Source: Flavobacterium branchiicola
Lineage (GTDB): Bacteria; Bacteroidota; Bacteroidia; Flavobacteriales; Flavobacteriaceae
Length of the DNA: 64,000 bases
Assembly: GCF_018383905.1 (NCBI RefSeq)
Contig: NZ_JAGYWA010000002.1
Span: 1-64,000 of the forward strand
Direction of reading: 5' to 3'
Shown here piece after piece: positions 24,416 to 35,226 of this stretch. Numbering within the stretch: position 1 is the stretch's first letter; the number at the start of each line of letters is the position of its first letter. Under the pieces are notes generated by a model. It was not told the DNA's origin. It saw nothing but the letters and a program-made list of their open reading frames with translations, and ran no database searches. A program made the position numbers and the translations under genes.

Positions 24416-27211
24416 TCAAATCTTGTCTTTCAAATAAATTCCTGTTACAGATTCTTTTACTTTAACAACATCTTCCGGAGTTCCTACGGCTAATAAATGT
24501 CCGCCGTTTTCTCCACCTTCCGGACCTAAATCAATAATCCAGTCGGCACATTTTATTAAATCCAGATTGTGTTCAATTACAATAATAGAATGTCCTTTTT
24601 CAATTAAGGCATCAAATGAAGCCAGTAATTTCTTGATATCATGAAAATGCAAACCCGTTGTAGGTTCATCAAAAACAAATAAAGCTTTGTCTTTTGTCGC
24701 ACCTTTTACAAGAAACGAAGCCAATTTAATACGCTGAGCTTCACCACCGGAAAGAGTAGAAGAAGATTGTCCTAATTGTACATATCCCAAACCAACATCT
24801 TGCAACGGCTGCAGTTTCTGTGTGATTTTTGTTTGTTTATTCTTTTCGAAAAAAGCAATAGCATCATCAATCGTCATCGTTAGAATATCATTGATGTTTT
24901 GATTATCGAAAGTAACTTCGAGAATTTCTTTTTTGAATCGTTTTCCCCCACAAGTTTCACACGGTAAAGAAACATCGGCCATAAAGACCATTTCAACGTT
25001 TATCGAGCCTTCTCCTTTACAAGTTTCGCAACGACCTCCATCAACATTAAAAGAAAAATGTTTGGCCTGATAACCTCTTATTTTGGATAATTTTTCTTTA
25101 GCATACAAATCACGAATATCATCATAAGCTTTGATATAAGTTACGGGATTTGACCTTGAACTTCTTCCAATCGGGTTTTGATCGACGTATTCAATATGTT
25201 TTATCTGAGAGAATGAACCTTTTAATTCCGTAAACTGTCCTGCTTTTTCGGCAGCGTTTTCCAGTTTTTTCTGCATTGCAGGAAACAGGATCTTTTTAAT
25301 CAGCGTACTTTTTCCACTTCCTGAGACTCCAGTTACAACCGTTAAAACATCCAGCGGAAAAGTAACATTAATATTCTTTAAGTTATTCTCGCGGGCACCA
25401 ACAATATCAATATGATTTTTGAATTTTCGTCTCTTTTTCGGAACCGATATTTCTAGATCTCCATTCAGGTATTTTGAAGTAAGCGAATCTGATTTTAAAA
25501 TCTCAGCATAAGTCCCCTGAGCCACAAGTTTTCCTCCAAAAGTTCCTGCTTCAGGGCCAATATCGATAATCATATCAGCCGCTTTCATGATATCTTCATC
25601 GTGCTCGACTACAATTACGGTATTTCCTAAATCACGAAGCGAAAGCAACACTTTTATTAAACGCTCAGAATCTTTTGGATGAAGTCCGATACTTGGTTCA
25701 TCAAGTATATACATCGAACCCACCAAGCTACTTCCTAATGACGTAGCAAGATTAATACGCTGCGATTCTCCTCCCGAAAGTGTTGAAGAATTTCGGTTTA
25801 AAGTAAGATAATCCAAACCAACTTCTGTCAGGAACGATAAACGATTGTTGATTTCAACCATCAAACGTTTGGCTATTTGTGCTTCGTAAACATTTAATTC
25901 GATGTTTTTGAAAAAAGTAACCAAATGTCTAATCGGCAAATCAACCAATTCAGAAACCGTTTTGTTGTTTATTTTTACATAAGAAGCTTCTTCGCGCAAG
26001 CGTTTTCCGCGACAAACGTGACATTTTGTTTTTCCGCGGTAGCGTGACAACATTACACGGTTTTGTATCTTATAATTTTTTTCTTCCAATTCTTTAAAGA
26101 AATCATTTAAACCCTGAAAATATTGATTTCCGTTCCAGATTAAATCTTTTTGTTCTTCAGTTAACTGAAAATATGGTTTGTGAATTGGGAAATCAAATTT
26201 ATAAGCATGTTTTACCAATTCATCTTTGTACCAGCTCATACTTTCACCACGCCACGGATAAATCGCACTTTCAAAAATAGAAAGAGAAGTATTTGGAACC
26301 ACTAAATCCGCATCGATACCAATAATATTTCCGTAACCTTCACAAACCGGGCAAGCGCCGTAAGGATTATTAAAACTGAATAAATGAACATTAGGTTCCA
26401 GAAACGTAATGCCGTCCAATTCAAAATTATTGGAATAAGAAAAACGCTTATCAGAGCCTAATTCCTGGAGATAACAAATTCCTTTTCCTTCAAAAAAGGC
26501 TGTTTGTACAGCATCGGCAAGACGATTATAAAATTCTTCTTCTTCTTTAACGACAATACGGTCGATAATTAGTAAAATATCTTTGTTGTCTAACTGATGT
26601 AAATTTTCAGCCGAAAATTCATCCAGACGTACCATTTCATTTTCGACTAAAATACGGGCAAAACCTTGCTGTAAAAGTACTTTTAGTTTGTCTTCAAGTT
26701 GGCGTCCTTCTTCTAAATGAATCGGCGCCAATAAAAGCCATTTACTGTCTATTTCTAACGTTTTAACATCGGAAATAACATCCGTAACGGTATTTTTTTT
26801 GACTTCTTGTCCGGAAACCGGAGAATAAGTGCGGCCAATTCTGGCGTATAAAAGTTTAACGTAATCGTAAATTTCAGTCGATGTTCCAACAGTCGAACGC
26901 GCATTGGTTGTATTTACCTTTTGCTCAATGGCAATTGCCGGCGCAATACCTTTAATGTATTCTACTTTTGGTTTGTCTAAACGTCCTAAAAACTGACGTG
27001 CGTAGGAAGACAAACTCTCTACATAACGACGTTGTCCTTCGGCATACAAAGTATCAAATGCCAGACTCGACTTTCCTGATCCTGAAAGCCCTGTGATTAC
27101 AACAAGTTTGTTTCGCGGAATAGCAACATCTACATTTTTTAAATTATGTACTTGCGCGCCTTTAATGATAATATTTTGCTTTGGGTCGAGTGTAGAAAGA
27201 TCAATTTGCAT
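24416..27211 (-). CDS. uvrA: Excinuclease ABC subunit A
   Basis: UvrA is the damage-sensing ATPase of nucleotide excision repair and acts with UvrB and UvrC. The 931-residue protein has two ABC modules. Walker A is GLSGSGKSS (about residue 42) and [10 protein letters not shown]; the signatures are LSGGESQRI and LSGGEAQRI. The Q-loop and Walker B phrases are [11 protein letters not shown] and [10 protein letters not shown]. Zinc-binding cysteines occur in [27 protein letters not shown] and [11 protein letters not shown] chose the ATG at 27211 because the longer TTG start at 27223 would lie at the expected transcription start, given the box at 27230-27237. Length is normal. Confidence 0.97.
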   Translation of the reverse strand: MQIDLSTLDPKQNIIIKGAQVHNLKNVDVAIPRNKLVVITGLSGSGKSSLAFDTLYAEGQRRYVESLSSYARQFLGRLDKPKVEYIKGIAPAIAIEQKVNTTNARSTVGTSTEIYDYVKLLYARIGRTYSPVSGQEVKKNTVTDVISDVKTLEIDSKWLLLAPIHLEEGRQLEDKLKVLLQQGFARILVENEMVRLDEFSAENLHQLDNKDILLIIDRIVVKEEEEFYNRLADAVQTAFFEGKGICYLQELGSDKRFSYSNNFELDGITFLEPNVHLFSFNNPYGACPVCEGYGNIIGIDADLVVPNTSLSIFESAIYPWRGESMSWYKDELVKHAYKFDFPIHKPYFQLTEEQKDLIWNGNQYFQGLNDFFKELEEKNYKIQNRVMLSRYRGKTKCHVCRGKRLREEASYVKINNKTVSELVDLPIRHLVTFFKNIELNVYEAQIAKRLMVEINNRLSFLTEVGLDYLTLNRNSSTLSGGESQRINLATSLGSSLVGSMYILDEPSIGLHPKDSERLIKVLLSLRDLGNTVIVVEHDEDIMKAADMIIDIGPEAGTFGGKLVAQGTYAEILKSDSLTSKYLNGDLEISVPKKRRKFKNHIDIVGARENNLKNINVTFPLDVLTVVTGVSGSGKSTLIKKILFPAMQKKLENAAEKAGQFTELKGSFSQIKHIEYVDQNPIGRSSRSNPVTYIKAYDDIRDLYAKEKLSKIRGYQAKHFSFNVDGGRCETCKGEGSINVEMVFMADVSLPCETCGGKRFKKEILEVTFDNQNINDILTMTIDDAIAFFEKNKQTKITQKLQPLQDVGLGYVQLGQSSSTLSGGEAQRIKLASFLVKGATKDKALFVFDEPTTGLHFHDIKKLLASFDALIEKGHSIIVIEHNLDLIKCADWIIDLGPEGGENGGHLLAVGTPEDVVKVKESVTGIYLKDKI

Positions 27212-27229
27212 AAAAAAAGTCAATTTTTA

Positions 27230-27237
27230 CAAAAGTA
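27230..27237 (-). promoter_or_regulatory. Promoter of uvrA
   Basis: The minus-strand octamer TACTTTTG matches TAnnTTTG, 18 bases before the ATG at 27211. Confidence 0.5.
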
Positions 27238-27304
27238 ATCAATTTTGAATTGAGTTTAGTTAACGAGATTGTTCCAAATCTTAACTAAATTCTTTCTAAT
27301 GAAT

Positions 27305-27499
27305 GCAACCCGTTTGGTGATTTTTTTTTAACACATAGAAACAATAGATTTTATTTTTAAATAAAAAAGGTAAAAGAAAAAACTAGTTTTCACACATAGC
27401 TATGTTTGTTTAAAAAAGTGAAACGCCTTTTACGGATAAGAAAAGCTATTGTTTCTATGTGTTAAAATTAAATTTTGTTCAATTTCACCCAACGGGTTA
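27305..27499. repeat. MITE-like multi-arm inverted repeat, about 195 bp
   Basis: Three nested pairs are visible. The outer arms are CAACCCGTTTGGTGAT and TTCACCCAACGGGTTA (13 of 16 match). A perfect 20-bp pair lies at 27328-27347 and 27446-27465 (core ACACATAGAAACAATAG). A central near-palindrome is CACATAGCTATGTTTG. No reading frame of note is inside. It lies between the divergent uvrA and regulator genes and accounts for most of that 371-bp gap; the rest is AT-rich promoter sequence. It looks like a non-autonomous or palindromic dispersed element. Confidence 0.7.
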
Positions 27500-27594
27500 T
27501 GATAAATCTTTTATTTTATTAAAAACCGTATTGTATCTATTGAAAATAAGCTATTTTAGGAGTGTTTTAATAATGAATTAACCCCAAGATAGAT

Positions 27595-30396
27595 TTGAAA
27601 ACTAAACTTTCTGCTTTACTACTTCTGATAAATTTCGTGCTATTCTCGCAAGAGCTGCCACCTATTGTTAAATATACGGCAAGCACTTATGGCGCCGGAA
27701 ATCAAAGCTGGATGATTTCTCAGGATAACAAGAACTTCTTGTATTTTGCGAATAATGACGGACTTTTAGAATATAACGGAACAACCTGGCAATTGTATTC
27801 GGCACCAAATGAAACTGTAATTCGATCTGTAAAAGTGATCGGAAACAGAATTTACACCGGTACTTATATGAATTTTGGTTACTGGACCAGAAAAGCCGAT
27901 GGTAAGCTTAAATATACTTCGCTTAGCGATACCATTAAAAATAAAATATTAGACGACGAACAATTTTGGAATATTCTGAAATATGATCAGTGGATTTTGT
28001 TTCAGTCGCTAAATAGAATTTATATCTATGATGCAAAAACCGGAAAATTTAAAATTATCGCGCCAAAAAATGGTGTTGTAAAATCGTTTGCCCCCAAAAA
28101 TGCTATCTATTTTCAGACCATGAAAGAAGGGCTTTTTGAGATTGAAAGCGGAAAAGCAAAATTAGTTTCAGACAATCCGATTCTGAAAAAAAATACCATT
28201 GCTAATGTTTTTACTACAGACGATGGATTATTGATTCAAACTCAGTTAGATGGTATTTATAAATTGGTTGGAAGTGCCTTAACCCGCGTTGTGACAGATG
28301 TTGATGCCGAACTAAAATCGAGTTTTGTATACAGCAGTCAGTGTCTTAAAGATGGAAGTTTTGCCTTGGGAACCGTTTCTAATGGAATTTTTGTTTTATC
28401 GGATAGCGGGAAACTAAAATACCATCTTACACAAAGTAAAGGACTGAGCAATAATACCGCTTTGTCTCTTTTTGAAGACAACGATCAGAACTTGTGGGCA
28501 GGACTCGATAACGGAATAAATTGCATTAATATCCAGTCGCCAATACATAGTTTTACAGATGATACCGGAGTTTTAGGAACCGTATATGCTTCGGCTTCTT
28601 TCAACGGATTATTGTATATAGGAACCAATCAGGGATTGTTTTATAAACCTGATCAAAGCGACTCCGATTTTAAATTTATAAACGGAACAAAAGGGCAGGT
28701 CTGGTCGTTATTTGTGTATGATAATACGCTTTTTTGCGGACATGATTCCGGAACTTTTGTAATTAATAAGGATTCGGCAAGGAATATTTTTGCAGCCTCC
28801 GGAACATGGAAATTTGAAGCCGTTCCGAACAATAAAAATCAATTGCTGCAAGGGAACTATTATGGAATTTCTGTTTTAGAAAAACAAAATAATCAGTGGG
28901 TATTCCGCAATAAAATTCAGGGTTTTGATTATTCTTCGCGTTATTTTGAAGTCTCTAATAATTTAGATATTTACGTAAGCCATGAATACAAAGGGATTTT
29001 TAGATTAAAACTCGATCAGTCCTTATTAAAAACAGACGGATTTTATACTTATAAATCACCATTAAAAGGAAAACGAGCCAGTTTAACCAAGTTTAATGGT
29101 GCTATTTATTATGCTTATAAAGGCGGAATCTTCAGATTAAATCCGAAAACCAGACAATTTGAAAAAGACAGCCTTTTAAGTTCAATTTTTGAAAAAGACG
29201 AATATACTTCCGGTAAATTAATTGTAGATAATTCGAATAAAATCTGGCTTTTCTCCAGAAACTACATTCATTATTTTTCTGCAAGTAAACTCAGTAATCA
29301 GTTAAAGCAAAACATAATTCCGATTCCTTCTTCTCTGACCAATTCAATGTTGGGATACGAGAATATCACTCAAATTTCAAAATCAAATTACCTGATAGGA
29401 ACAACAGATGGCTATTATACCCTAAATATCGATGATTTAAGCTTTAAGAATTACAATGTTCTGATTACAGATATTGCCATAAACAAACAAAACGAAACCC
29501 TAAAAAATGTTGACCTTGAAACTGAAGGAGATTTCCATTCAAATGAAAACAATGTAACCTTTAGTTATAGCATTCCCGAATACAATAAGTACATAAATTC
29601 AGAATATCAATATCTTTTAGAAGGATTTCAGAACGAATGGAGCGAATGGAGTACAAAAGCCACAGCGAATTTTAAAAATCTGGCGCCTGGAAAATATACT
29701 TTTAAAGTTCGCGCAAAATACGCCAATACCATATTGGAGAAAACGGCTGTTTATACTTTTGTGGTTTTAAAGCCCTGGTATCTTACTAATCTGGCGTTTT
29801 TTGTTTATTTTCTTCTAATGCTTGTCATGGCTTATTTTATAAATAAAGCGTACACCAACTATTATCAGAAACAAAAAGAGAAACTAATTGAAGAGAATAA
29901 TCTTTTACTGGAAATACAGGAACTGGAGAACGAACAACAGCTTATGAAATTGCGCAACGAACAACTCTCACAAGATGTTGACAACAAAAATCGCGAACTG
30001 GCAGTTTCGACAATGAGTTTAAACAGCAAAAATGAATTGCTGGCTTTTATAAAAGACGATTTGAAAAAAACGGCGCAAAACGATAGTTCGAATATTAAAT
30101 CCGTAATCAGTACAATCAATAAAAATATTACCGAAGAAGATTCCTGGAATGTATTTAAAGAAGCGTTTGATAATGCCGATAAAGATTTTCTAAAACGTAT
30201 CAAACAAATGCATCCGGCTTTAACACCAAATGATCTTCGATTGTGCGCTTATCTTCGACTGAATCTTTCGTCAAAAGAGATTGCTCCATTATTTAACATT
30301 TCGGTAAGAAGTGTAGAGATAAAAAGGTATCGACTGCGCAAAAAAATGGATTTACAGCATGAAACGGGGCTTGTCGAGTATATTTTGGCTGTATAG
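27595..30396 (+). CDS. Membrane-spanning PUL regulator: beta-propeller sensor with LuxR-like HTH
   Basis: The 933-residue protein has a signal peptide (FSQELPP), a large extracytoplasmic beta-propeller region (about 25-640, Reg_prop-like repeats such as DDGLLIQTQLDGIYKL and DQNLWAGLDNG), a Y_Y_Y domain (about 655-720, SEYQYLLEGFQNEWSEWS), one membrane helix (about 727-750) and a coiled coil (about 757-830). It ends in a LuxR-like helix-turn-helix (about 870-933, LSSKEIAPLFNISVRSVEIKRYRLRKKM). It has the sensor layout of hybrid two-component regulators but no kinase or receiver, so it should transmit glycan binding directly to DNA. Start appears to be TTG at 27595. It precedes the SusC/D locus, which it probably controls. 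Confidence 0.85.
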   Translation: MKTKLSALLLLINFVLFSQELPPIVKYTASTYGAGNQSWMISQDNKNFLYFANNDGLLEYNGTTWQLYSAPNETVIRSVKVIGNRIYTGTYMNFGYWTRKADGKLKYTSLSDTIKNKILDDEQFWNILKYDQWILFQSLNRIYIYDAKTGKFKIIAPKNGVVKSFAPKNAIYFQTMKEGLFEIESGKAKLVSDNPILKKNTIANVFTTDDGLLIQTQLDGIYKLVGSALTRVVTDVDAELKSSFVYSSQCLKDGSFALGTVSNGIFVLSDSGKLKYHLTQSKGLSNNTALSLFEDNDQNLWAGLDNGINCINIQSPIHSFTDDTGVLGTVYASASFNGLLYIGTNQGLFYKPDQSDSDFKFINGTKGQVWSLFVYDNTLFCGHDSGTFVINKDSARNIFAASGTWKFEAVPNNKNQLLQGNYYGISVLEKQNNQWVFRNKIQGFDYSSRYFEVSNNLDIYVSHEYKGIFRLKLDQSLLKTDGFYTYKSPLKGKRASLTKFNGAIYYAYKGGIFRLNPKTRQFEKDSLLSSIFEKDEYTSGKLIVDNSNKIWLFSRNYIHYFSASKLSNQLKQNIIPIPSSLTNSMLGYENITQISKSNYLIGTTDGYYTLNIDDLSFKNYNVLITDIAINKQNETLKNVDLETEGDFHSNENNVTFSYSIPEYNKYINSEYQYLLEGFQNEWSEWSTKATANFKNLAPGKYTFKVRAKYANTILEKTAVYTFVVLKPWYLTNLAFFVYFLLMLVMAYFINKAYTNYYQKQKEKLIEENNLLLEIQELENEQQLMKLRNEQLSQDVDNKNRELAVSTMSLNSKNELLAFIKDDLKKTAQNDSSNIKSVISTINKNITEEDSWNVFKEAFDNADKDFLKRIKQMHPALTPNDLRLCAYLRLNLSSKEIAPLFNISVRSVEIKRYRLRKKMDLQHETGLVEYILAV

Positions 30397-30637
30397 TAAA
30401 GCAAAAATCCCTTAAAAAAAACTATACATTACCACAACATTTGGACTTTGTTAAGATTTTGTGGTCTAAATGTTAAAATAATTAACATTCTTAATTATTA
30501 GTTAAAACGTGCTATTTTTTACGATAAATTAATTTTAGTAACAGATTTTTTAGGATGTATGTTTTTTGTTGAGGTTAAAATTATTGGATTCCTAATAGGA
30601 ACGAATAAATTTATCTTTCAATAAAAACTAACTAATT

Positions 30638-33600
30638 ATGAAATCTAAATTATTACTAATTGTACTATCACTGTGTACCTCTTTTGCGTTCGCGCAATCT
30701 TTAGATGTAAACGGTACGGTAGTAGACGGGTCAGGATTATCACTGCCTGGCGTAAATGTAAAAGTTAAAAGTTCATCGCAAAGTACAACCACAGACTTCG
30801 ATGGCTCTTTTAAGTTATCCGGAGTTCCAAAAGGAGCTCTAATTGTTTTCAGTTATATAGGTTACCGAACACAGGAAATTGCTGTATCAGGAACTAAAAT
30901 GACTGTAAAAATGTCCGATGATGCAAAATCACTTGAGGAGGTTGTTGTTATTGGATACGGTACTCAGAAAAAAAGAGAGATTACCGGATCAGTATCAGTT
31001 GTAGACAGTAAAACACTGGACATCTTGAAACCAGCAAGAATAGAACAGGCTTTACAAGGTACAGTTTCAGGGGTCAATGTAACTACTCAGTCAGGAGCAC
31101 CCGGAGCACCGTTGGATATCCGTATTCGTGGTATTGCCACAAACGGACAAAACTCTCCAACTGCCATTATTGATGGATATGTAGGTGATTTGAGTATATT
31201 AAATCCGAATGACATTGAATCCATTACCGTTTTAAAAGATGCACAAGCTGCTATTTACGGAACTATTGCGGCAAACGGAATCATTTTGGTAACGACTAAA
31301 ACGGGTAAAAAGAATACTAAAACCAAAGTTTCTTTTAACAGCTATGCAGGATTTCAGGAGACATCCAGAAAACTACCTACTTTAAACGCTACAGAATATG
31401 CACTTTTATTAAATGAAAGTTATGCCAATGGCGGAAAACCGCTTCCATATCCAAACGTAAGCGGATTAGGAAAAGGTACCAACTGGCAGGATGAAGTTTT
31501 CCAGAAAGGAGCACCAATTATTAATAATGATTTAACTATTTCCGGAGGATCAGATAAAATTACCTACGCTGTCAGCGGATCGCATTTAGATCAGGAAGGA
31601 ATTGTAGGCGGTGATAAATCAGGATATTTAAGAAACACCGCAAGATTAAGTTTAGGAGCAGAACTTAGTTCTAAATTTAAATTAAGAACAAATGTTATTT
31701 ACACCTATTACACCAGAAAAACATTAAATGAAAATGGTCTGGGATCTGTATTGTTTAATGCCTTAAACGTTCCTGCAACTTTAAATCCGTACAATGAAGA
31801 TGGAACTTATTCTCTTGTACCAAATACTACCGGATTAGGAAACGAAATTATTAATCCATTGGCACAAATTGAAAATACCTACAACGATTATAATTATAAA
31901 AAAATCAACGGAAATTTTGGATTAGATTATAAAATCTTCAAAGGATTTACCTTAACAAGTGCTATTGGTTTTAATACATCAAACAGCGAATCAAAAACAT
32001 TTGCGAAACAAATAAGCTATGGCGGAAAAGTATTTGATGTACAAAGAAGTTCTGTAACTCAGGGAGCTGTAAATGATAATAATTATTCATTTGACCTTTT
32101 TGGAACTTACACAACAAAAATTGCCGATGCGCACAACATTACAGGAACTATTGGTACCACTATTTTTAAAGAATGGGGTAACGGACTTACTGCAACTGGT
32201 TTTGATGTACCAAACAATTCATGGGAATTTGCAGATATCGCATTAACAAAAGGAATTTCAGAAACACTTACCAATACTTCTTATAATTACGATCAAAGAA
32301 GATTGTCGTATTATGCAAGACTTCAGTACGATTATAAAGAGAAATATTTGTTATCAGGAATGACCCGTCGTGATTCTTCGACCAAATTTGGACCAGGAAA
32401 TAAAGTTGGATACTTTTCATCGGTTACCGGTGGATGGATTATTTCTAAAGAAGACTTTTTTGGAGAACCAAAACTAATTAACTTCCTGAAATTAAGAGCT
32501 AGTTACGGAATGTTAGGAAATGACCAGATTCCAAACTATGGCTATTTAGGACTTTTAAATGGTGAAGCAACTTATGTTTTTGATGGAACAATCGTAAACG
32601 GAAGTGCTACAGGTCAAGTTCCGAATCCAGATTTAAAATGGGAAGAAGCAAAGAAATTTGACGTGGGTCTGGATATGAAAATCCTAAACGACAAAGTATA
32701 CATCGTAGCAGATTATTTTAGCGACGTTAGAAAAGATTTATTAGTACCTAATATCCCGGTTTCAGGAATTAATGGTACAGGAGCTCCGGGTGCAAGCGCG
32801 CCAACATTAAATGCAGGATCGGTTAAAAATTCAGGTTTTGAATTCGCAATTGATTATAAAGAAAAATTCTCAGACTCTTTTAATATGAGTATCGGTTACA
32901 ATGTTACTTTCCTTAAAAATGAAGTTCAGCAAGTAAATAACGGTACAGGATTTATAGAAGGCGGCGCATTTGGTGTAGGGCAACCGGCACCATCCCGTAT
33001 GGAAGTAGGAAAACCAATGGGCTATTTTTACGGATATAAAACAGATGGCGTTTTCCAGAATCAGGCAGAAGTTGATGCACACCCGTCTCAATTGGCTTTA
33101 GGAGCAAATGCAGCTCCCGGCGATCTACGTTATGTTGATGTTAATGGTGATGGCGTAATCGATACTAAAGATAAAACCGATATTGGAGATCCGATTGCAG
33201 ATGCTACAATGGGTTTCAATATTCAGTTAAACTATAAAAACCTTGATTTTGCAGCCTATACATTTGCTTCTGTAGGTAATGACATGGTGCGTAATTACGA
33301 AAGAACACTTTCTGATGCCAATCGTTTAAATTATGTTTTAGACAGATGGACAGGCGAGGGATCTACTAATTCTACACCTAGAGTAACAACAGGCGCAACA
33401 GCAAACAATGTTTTCTCTGATTATTTTGTAGAAGATGCTTCTTATATCAGAATTCAGAATGTTCAGTTAGGATATACCGTTAATCCAAACGTTTCTCAAA
33501 GAGCAGGAATAACAAAATTAAGACTGTATGTAGGAGTAAACAATTTGTACACTTTTACAAAGTATAAAGGTTTTGATCCTGGCGCTTCATTTGGTCCGCA

Positions 33601-33703
33601 AAATCGTGATAATGTTTCTCAATCTCCAATTGGTTCAGGTATCGATTACGGTTTTTATCCAATCCCGAGAACCTATTTAATGGGACTTAACCTTAATTTT
33701 TAA
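30638..33703 (+). CDS. susC: SusC/RagA-type TonB-dependent outer-membrane transporter
   Basis: The 1021-residue transporter imports oligosaccharides with the SusD lid. A signal peptide (ending FAFAQ) is followed by a carboxypeptidase-regulatory-like domain (about 22-95, VNGTVVDGSGLSLPGVNV and FSYIGYRTQEI), the TonB box region (EEVVVIGYGTQKKREITGSVS, about 101-121), a plug domain (about 120-235) and the beta-barrel to the final NLNF. A calcium-type loop DVNGDGVIDTKDKTDIGDP occurs near residues 828-847. It is the first gene of a locus with 11-12 base gaps through the GH16 gene, so the genes form one operon. The glycan is probably beta-glucan, from the enzymes downstream. Confidence 0.96.
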   Translation: MKSKLLLIVLSLCTSFAFAQSLDVNGTVVDGSGLSLPGVNVKVKSSSQSTTTDFDGSFKLSGVPKGALIVFSYIGYRTQEIAVSGTKMTVKMSDDAKSLEEVVVIGYGTQKKREITGSVSVVDSKTLDILKPARIEQALQGTVSGVNVTTQSGAPGAPLDIRIRGIATNGQNSPTAIIDGYVGDLSILNPNDIESITVLKDAQAAIYGTIAANGIILVTTKTGKKNTKTKVSFNSYAGFQETSRKLPTLNATEYALLLNESYANGGKPLPYPNVSGLGKGTNWQDEVFQKGAPIINNDLTISGGSDKITYAVSGSHLDQEGIVGGDKSGYLRNTARLSLGAELSSKFKLRTNVIYTYYTRKTLNENGLGSVLFNALNVPATLNPYNEDGTYSLVPNTTGLGNEIINPLAQIENTYNDYNYKKINGNFGLDYKIFKGFTLTSAIGFNTSNSESKTFAKQISYGGKVFDVQRSSVTQGAVNDNNYSFDLFGTYTTKIADAHNITGTIGTTIFKEWGNGLTATGFDVPNNSWEFADIALTKGISETLTNTSYNYDQRRLSYYARLQYDYKEKYLLSGMTRRDSSTKFGPGNKVGYFSSVTGGWIISKEDFFGEPKLINFLKLRASYGMLGNDQIPNYGYLGLLNGEATYVFDGTIVNGSATGQVPNPDLKWEEAKKFDVGLDMKILNDKVYIVADYFSDVRKDLLVPNIPVSGINGTGAPGASAPTLNAGSVKNSGFEFAIDYKEKFSDSFNMSIGYNVTFLKNEVQQVNNGTGFIEGGAFGVGQPAPSRMEVGKPMGYFYGYKTDGVFQNQAEVDAHPSQLALGANAAPGDLRYVDVNGDGVIDTKDKTDIGDPIADATMGFNIQLNYKNLDFAAYTFASVGNDMVRNYERTLSDANRLNYVLDRWTGEGSTNSTPRVTTGATANNVFSDYFVEDASYIRIQNVQLGYTVNPNVSQRAGITKLRLYVGVNNLYTFTKYKGFDPGASFGPQNRDNVSQSPIGSGIDYGFYPIPRTYLMGLNLNF

Positions 33704-33714
33704 TTTCAGTTAAA

Positions 33715-35214
33715 ATGAAAAAATATTTATATACAACCGTTATAACACTAACTCTGTTTTCGAGCCTATGTATTTCATGTTCGGATGAGTTTGTAGATCC
33801 TAAACCAGAATATTCTATCGATTCTGAAAACTATTTTAATTCAAAAGAAGATTACGATCAGGCATTAGTTGCGGCTTACGATTTGCTGCAGTCCTCTTAC
33901 GTAAATGTTTTATTGGGCGAAATTGCTTCAGATAATACATTATGCGGAGGAGAAAGCCCAACAGACGTAATTGGTTTTCAGCAAATAGACGACATGATTC
34001 ACACACCGGTAAACAGCAATCTTAGAGATGTATGGAACTGGATGTTTGCAGGAGTTCAAAGAGCCAATTATATTCTGGAATTTAAAGATAAAACAGATTT
34101 TCCAGAGAAAACACAAATTATAGCCGAGGCAAGATTTCTTAGAGCATACTACCAGTTTGAGTTAGTAAAGTGGTTTGGTGGTATACCGATGAAAGGCGAT
34201 GCCAGGTTTAAAATTGGAGATGAAAAGACAGTACCGCGTTCCTCAAAAGAAGAAGTTTTTGCTTCAATCGAAGCTGATTTAACTTTTGCAGCTGCTAATT
34301 TATCTCCAATTGCTTCTCAAAAAGGACGTGTTACAAAAGGTGCAGCCTTAGCATTACTTGGAAAAGCGTATTTGTATGAAAATAAATTTGCCCAAGCTGC
34401 AACAGCTCTTGACGGCGTAATCACTTCAGGGAAATACAGTTTGGTAACAGATTATAATTCGATGTTTGAAATGGAAGGAGAAAACGGAAGCGAATCTGTT
34501 TTTGAAGTTCAGTATACGGATGTAGAAGGAGCAGGATTTGGCTGTTTGCAATGTAGTGAAGGAAACGTAGCCGTAGGTTTTAGCGGTGTTAGAAATTTTT
34601 CAGGCCCATTATTTTCTTCAGGATTTAGTTTTAATATTCCAACAAAAGAAAGCGCAGATGCTTTTGAAGCCGGAGACAAACGTAAAGACGTTGCTATTTT
34701 AGATATCGCGGCATTTGCTGCTGCAAACGCTTCATACGATGGCGGAAAAGGAGTGAGCTACGGAAAAGGAAATGAAGATACAGGTTATTTTAACAGAAAA
34801 TATCTTCCAAGAAAAAGAAGTGAAAACGCTGCGGGAGATTTGAATTTAACAAATCCGAATAACTACAGAGCAATTCGTTATGCCGATGTTTTGTTAATGG
34901 CAGCCGAAGCTTACAATAGAGGCGGAATTGACGATGCAAAAGCAAAAACCTATTTAAATGAAGTTAGAAGACGTGCTTTTGGAGACAATAATCATGATAT
35001 TTCAGCTTCCGGAGCAGCATTAACTGATTTTATTTATGCAGAAAGAAGAGTAGAGCTTTTTGGAGAAGGACATCGTTTCTTTGATTTGGTAAGAACTGGA
35101 CAAGCTGTTGGAAAAATTCCTGGCTTTAAAGCTGATAAAAACGAATTGTTTCCACTGCCAATTGAAGAGATTCAATTTGCAAACGGAAACTGGCAACAAA
35201 ATCCTGGATACTAA
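33715..35214 (+). CDS. susD: SusD/RagB-type surface glycan-binding lipoprotein
   Basis: The 499-residue lipoprotein (lipobox SLCISCSDEF, Cys near 22) closes the SusC barrel and binds oligosaccharide. The helical TPR-like scaffold shows typical SusD phrases: YFNSKEDYDQALVAAYDLLQ, AEARFLRAYYQFELVKWFGGIPM (about 137-160), GAALALLGKAYLYENKFAQAA and the end RRVELFGEGHRFFDLVRTGQ with ELFPLPIEEI. It starts 11 bases after susC and ends 12 bases before the next lipoprotein gene. Confidence 0.96.
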   Translation: MKKYLYTTVITLTLFSSLCISCSDEFVDPKPEYSIDSENYFNSKEDYDQALVAAYDLLQSSYVNVLLGEIASDNTLCGGESPTDVIGFQQIDDMIHTPVNSNLRDVWNWMFAGVQRANYILEFKDKTDFPEKTQIIAEARFLRAYYQFELVKWFGGIPMKGDARFKIGDEKTVPRSSKEEVFASIEADLTFAAANLSPIASQKGRVTKGAALALLGKAYLYENKFAQAATALDGVITSGKYSLVTDYNSMFEMEGENGSESVFEVQYTDVEGAGFGCLQCSEGNVAVGFSGVRNFSGPLFSSGFSFNIPTKESADAFEAGDKRKDVAILDIAAFAAANASYDGGKGVSYGKGNEDTGYFNRKYLPRKRSENAAGDLNLTNPNNYRAIRYADVLLMAAEAYNRGGIDDAKAKTYLNEVRRRAFGDNNHDISASGAALTDFIYAERRVELFGEGHRFFDLVRTGQAVGKIPGFKADKNELFPLPIEEIQFANGNWQQNPGY

Positions 35215-35226
35215 AAAACATACGTT

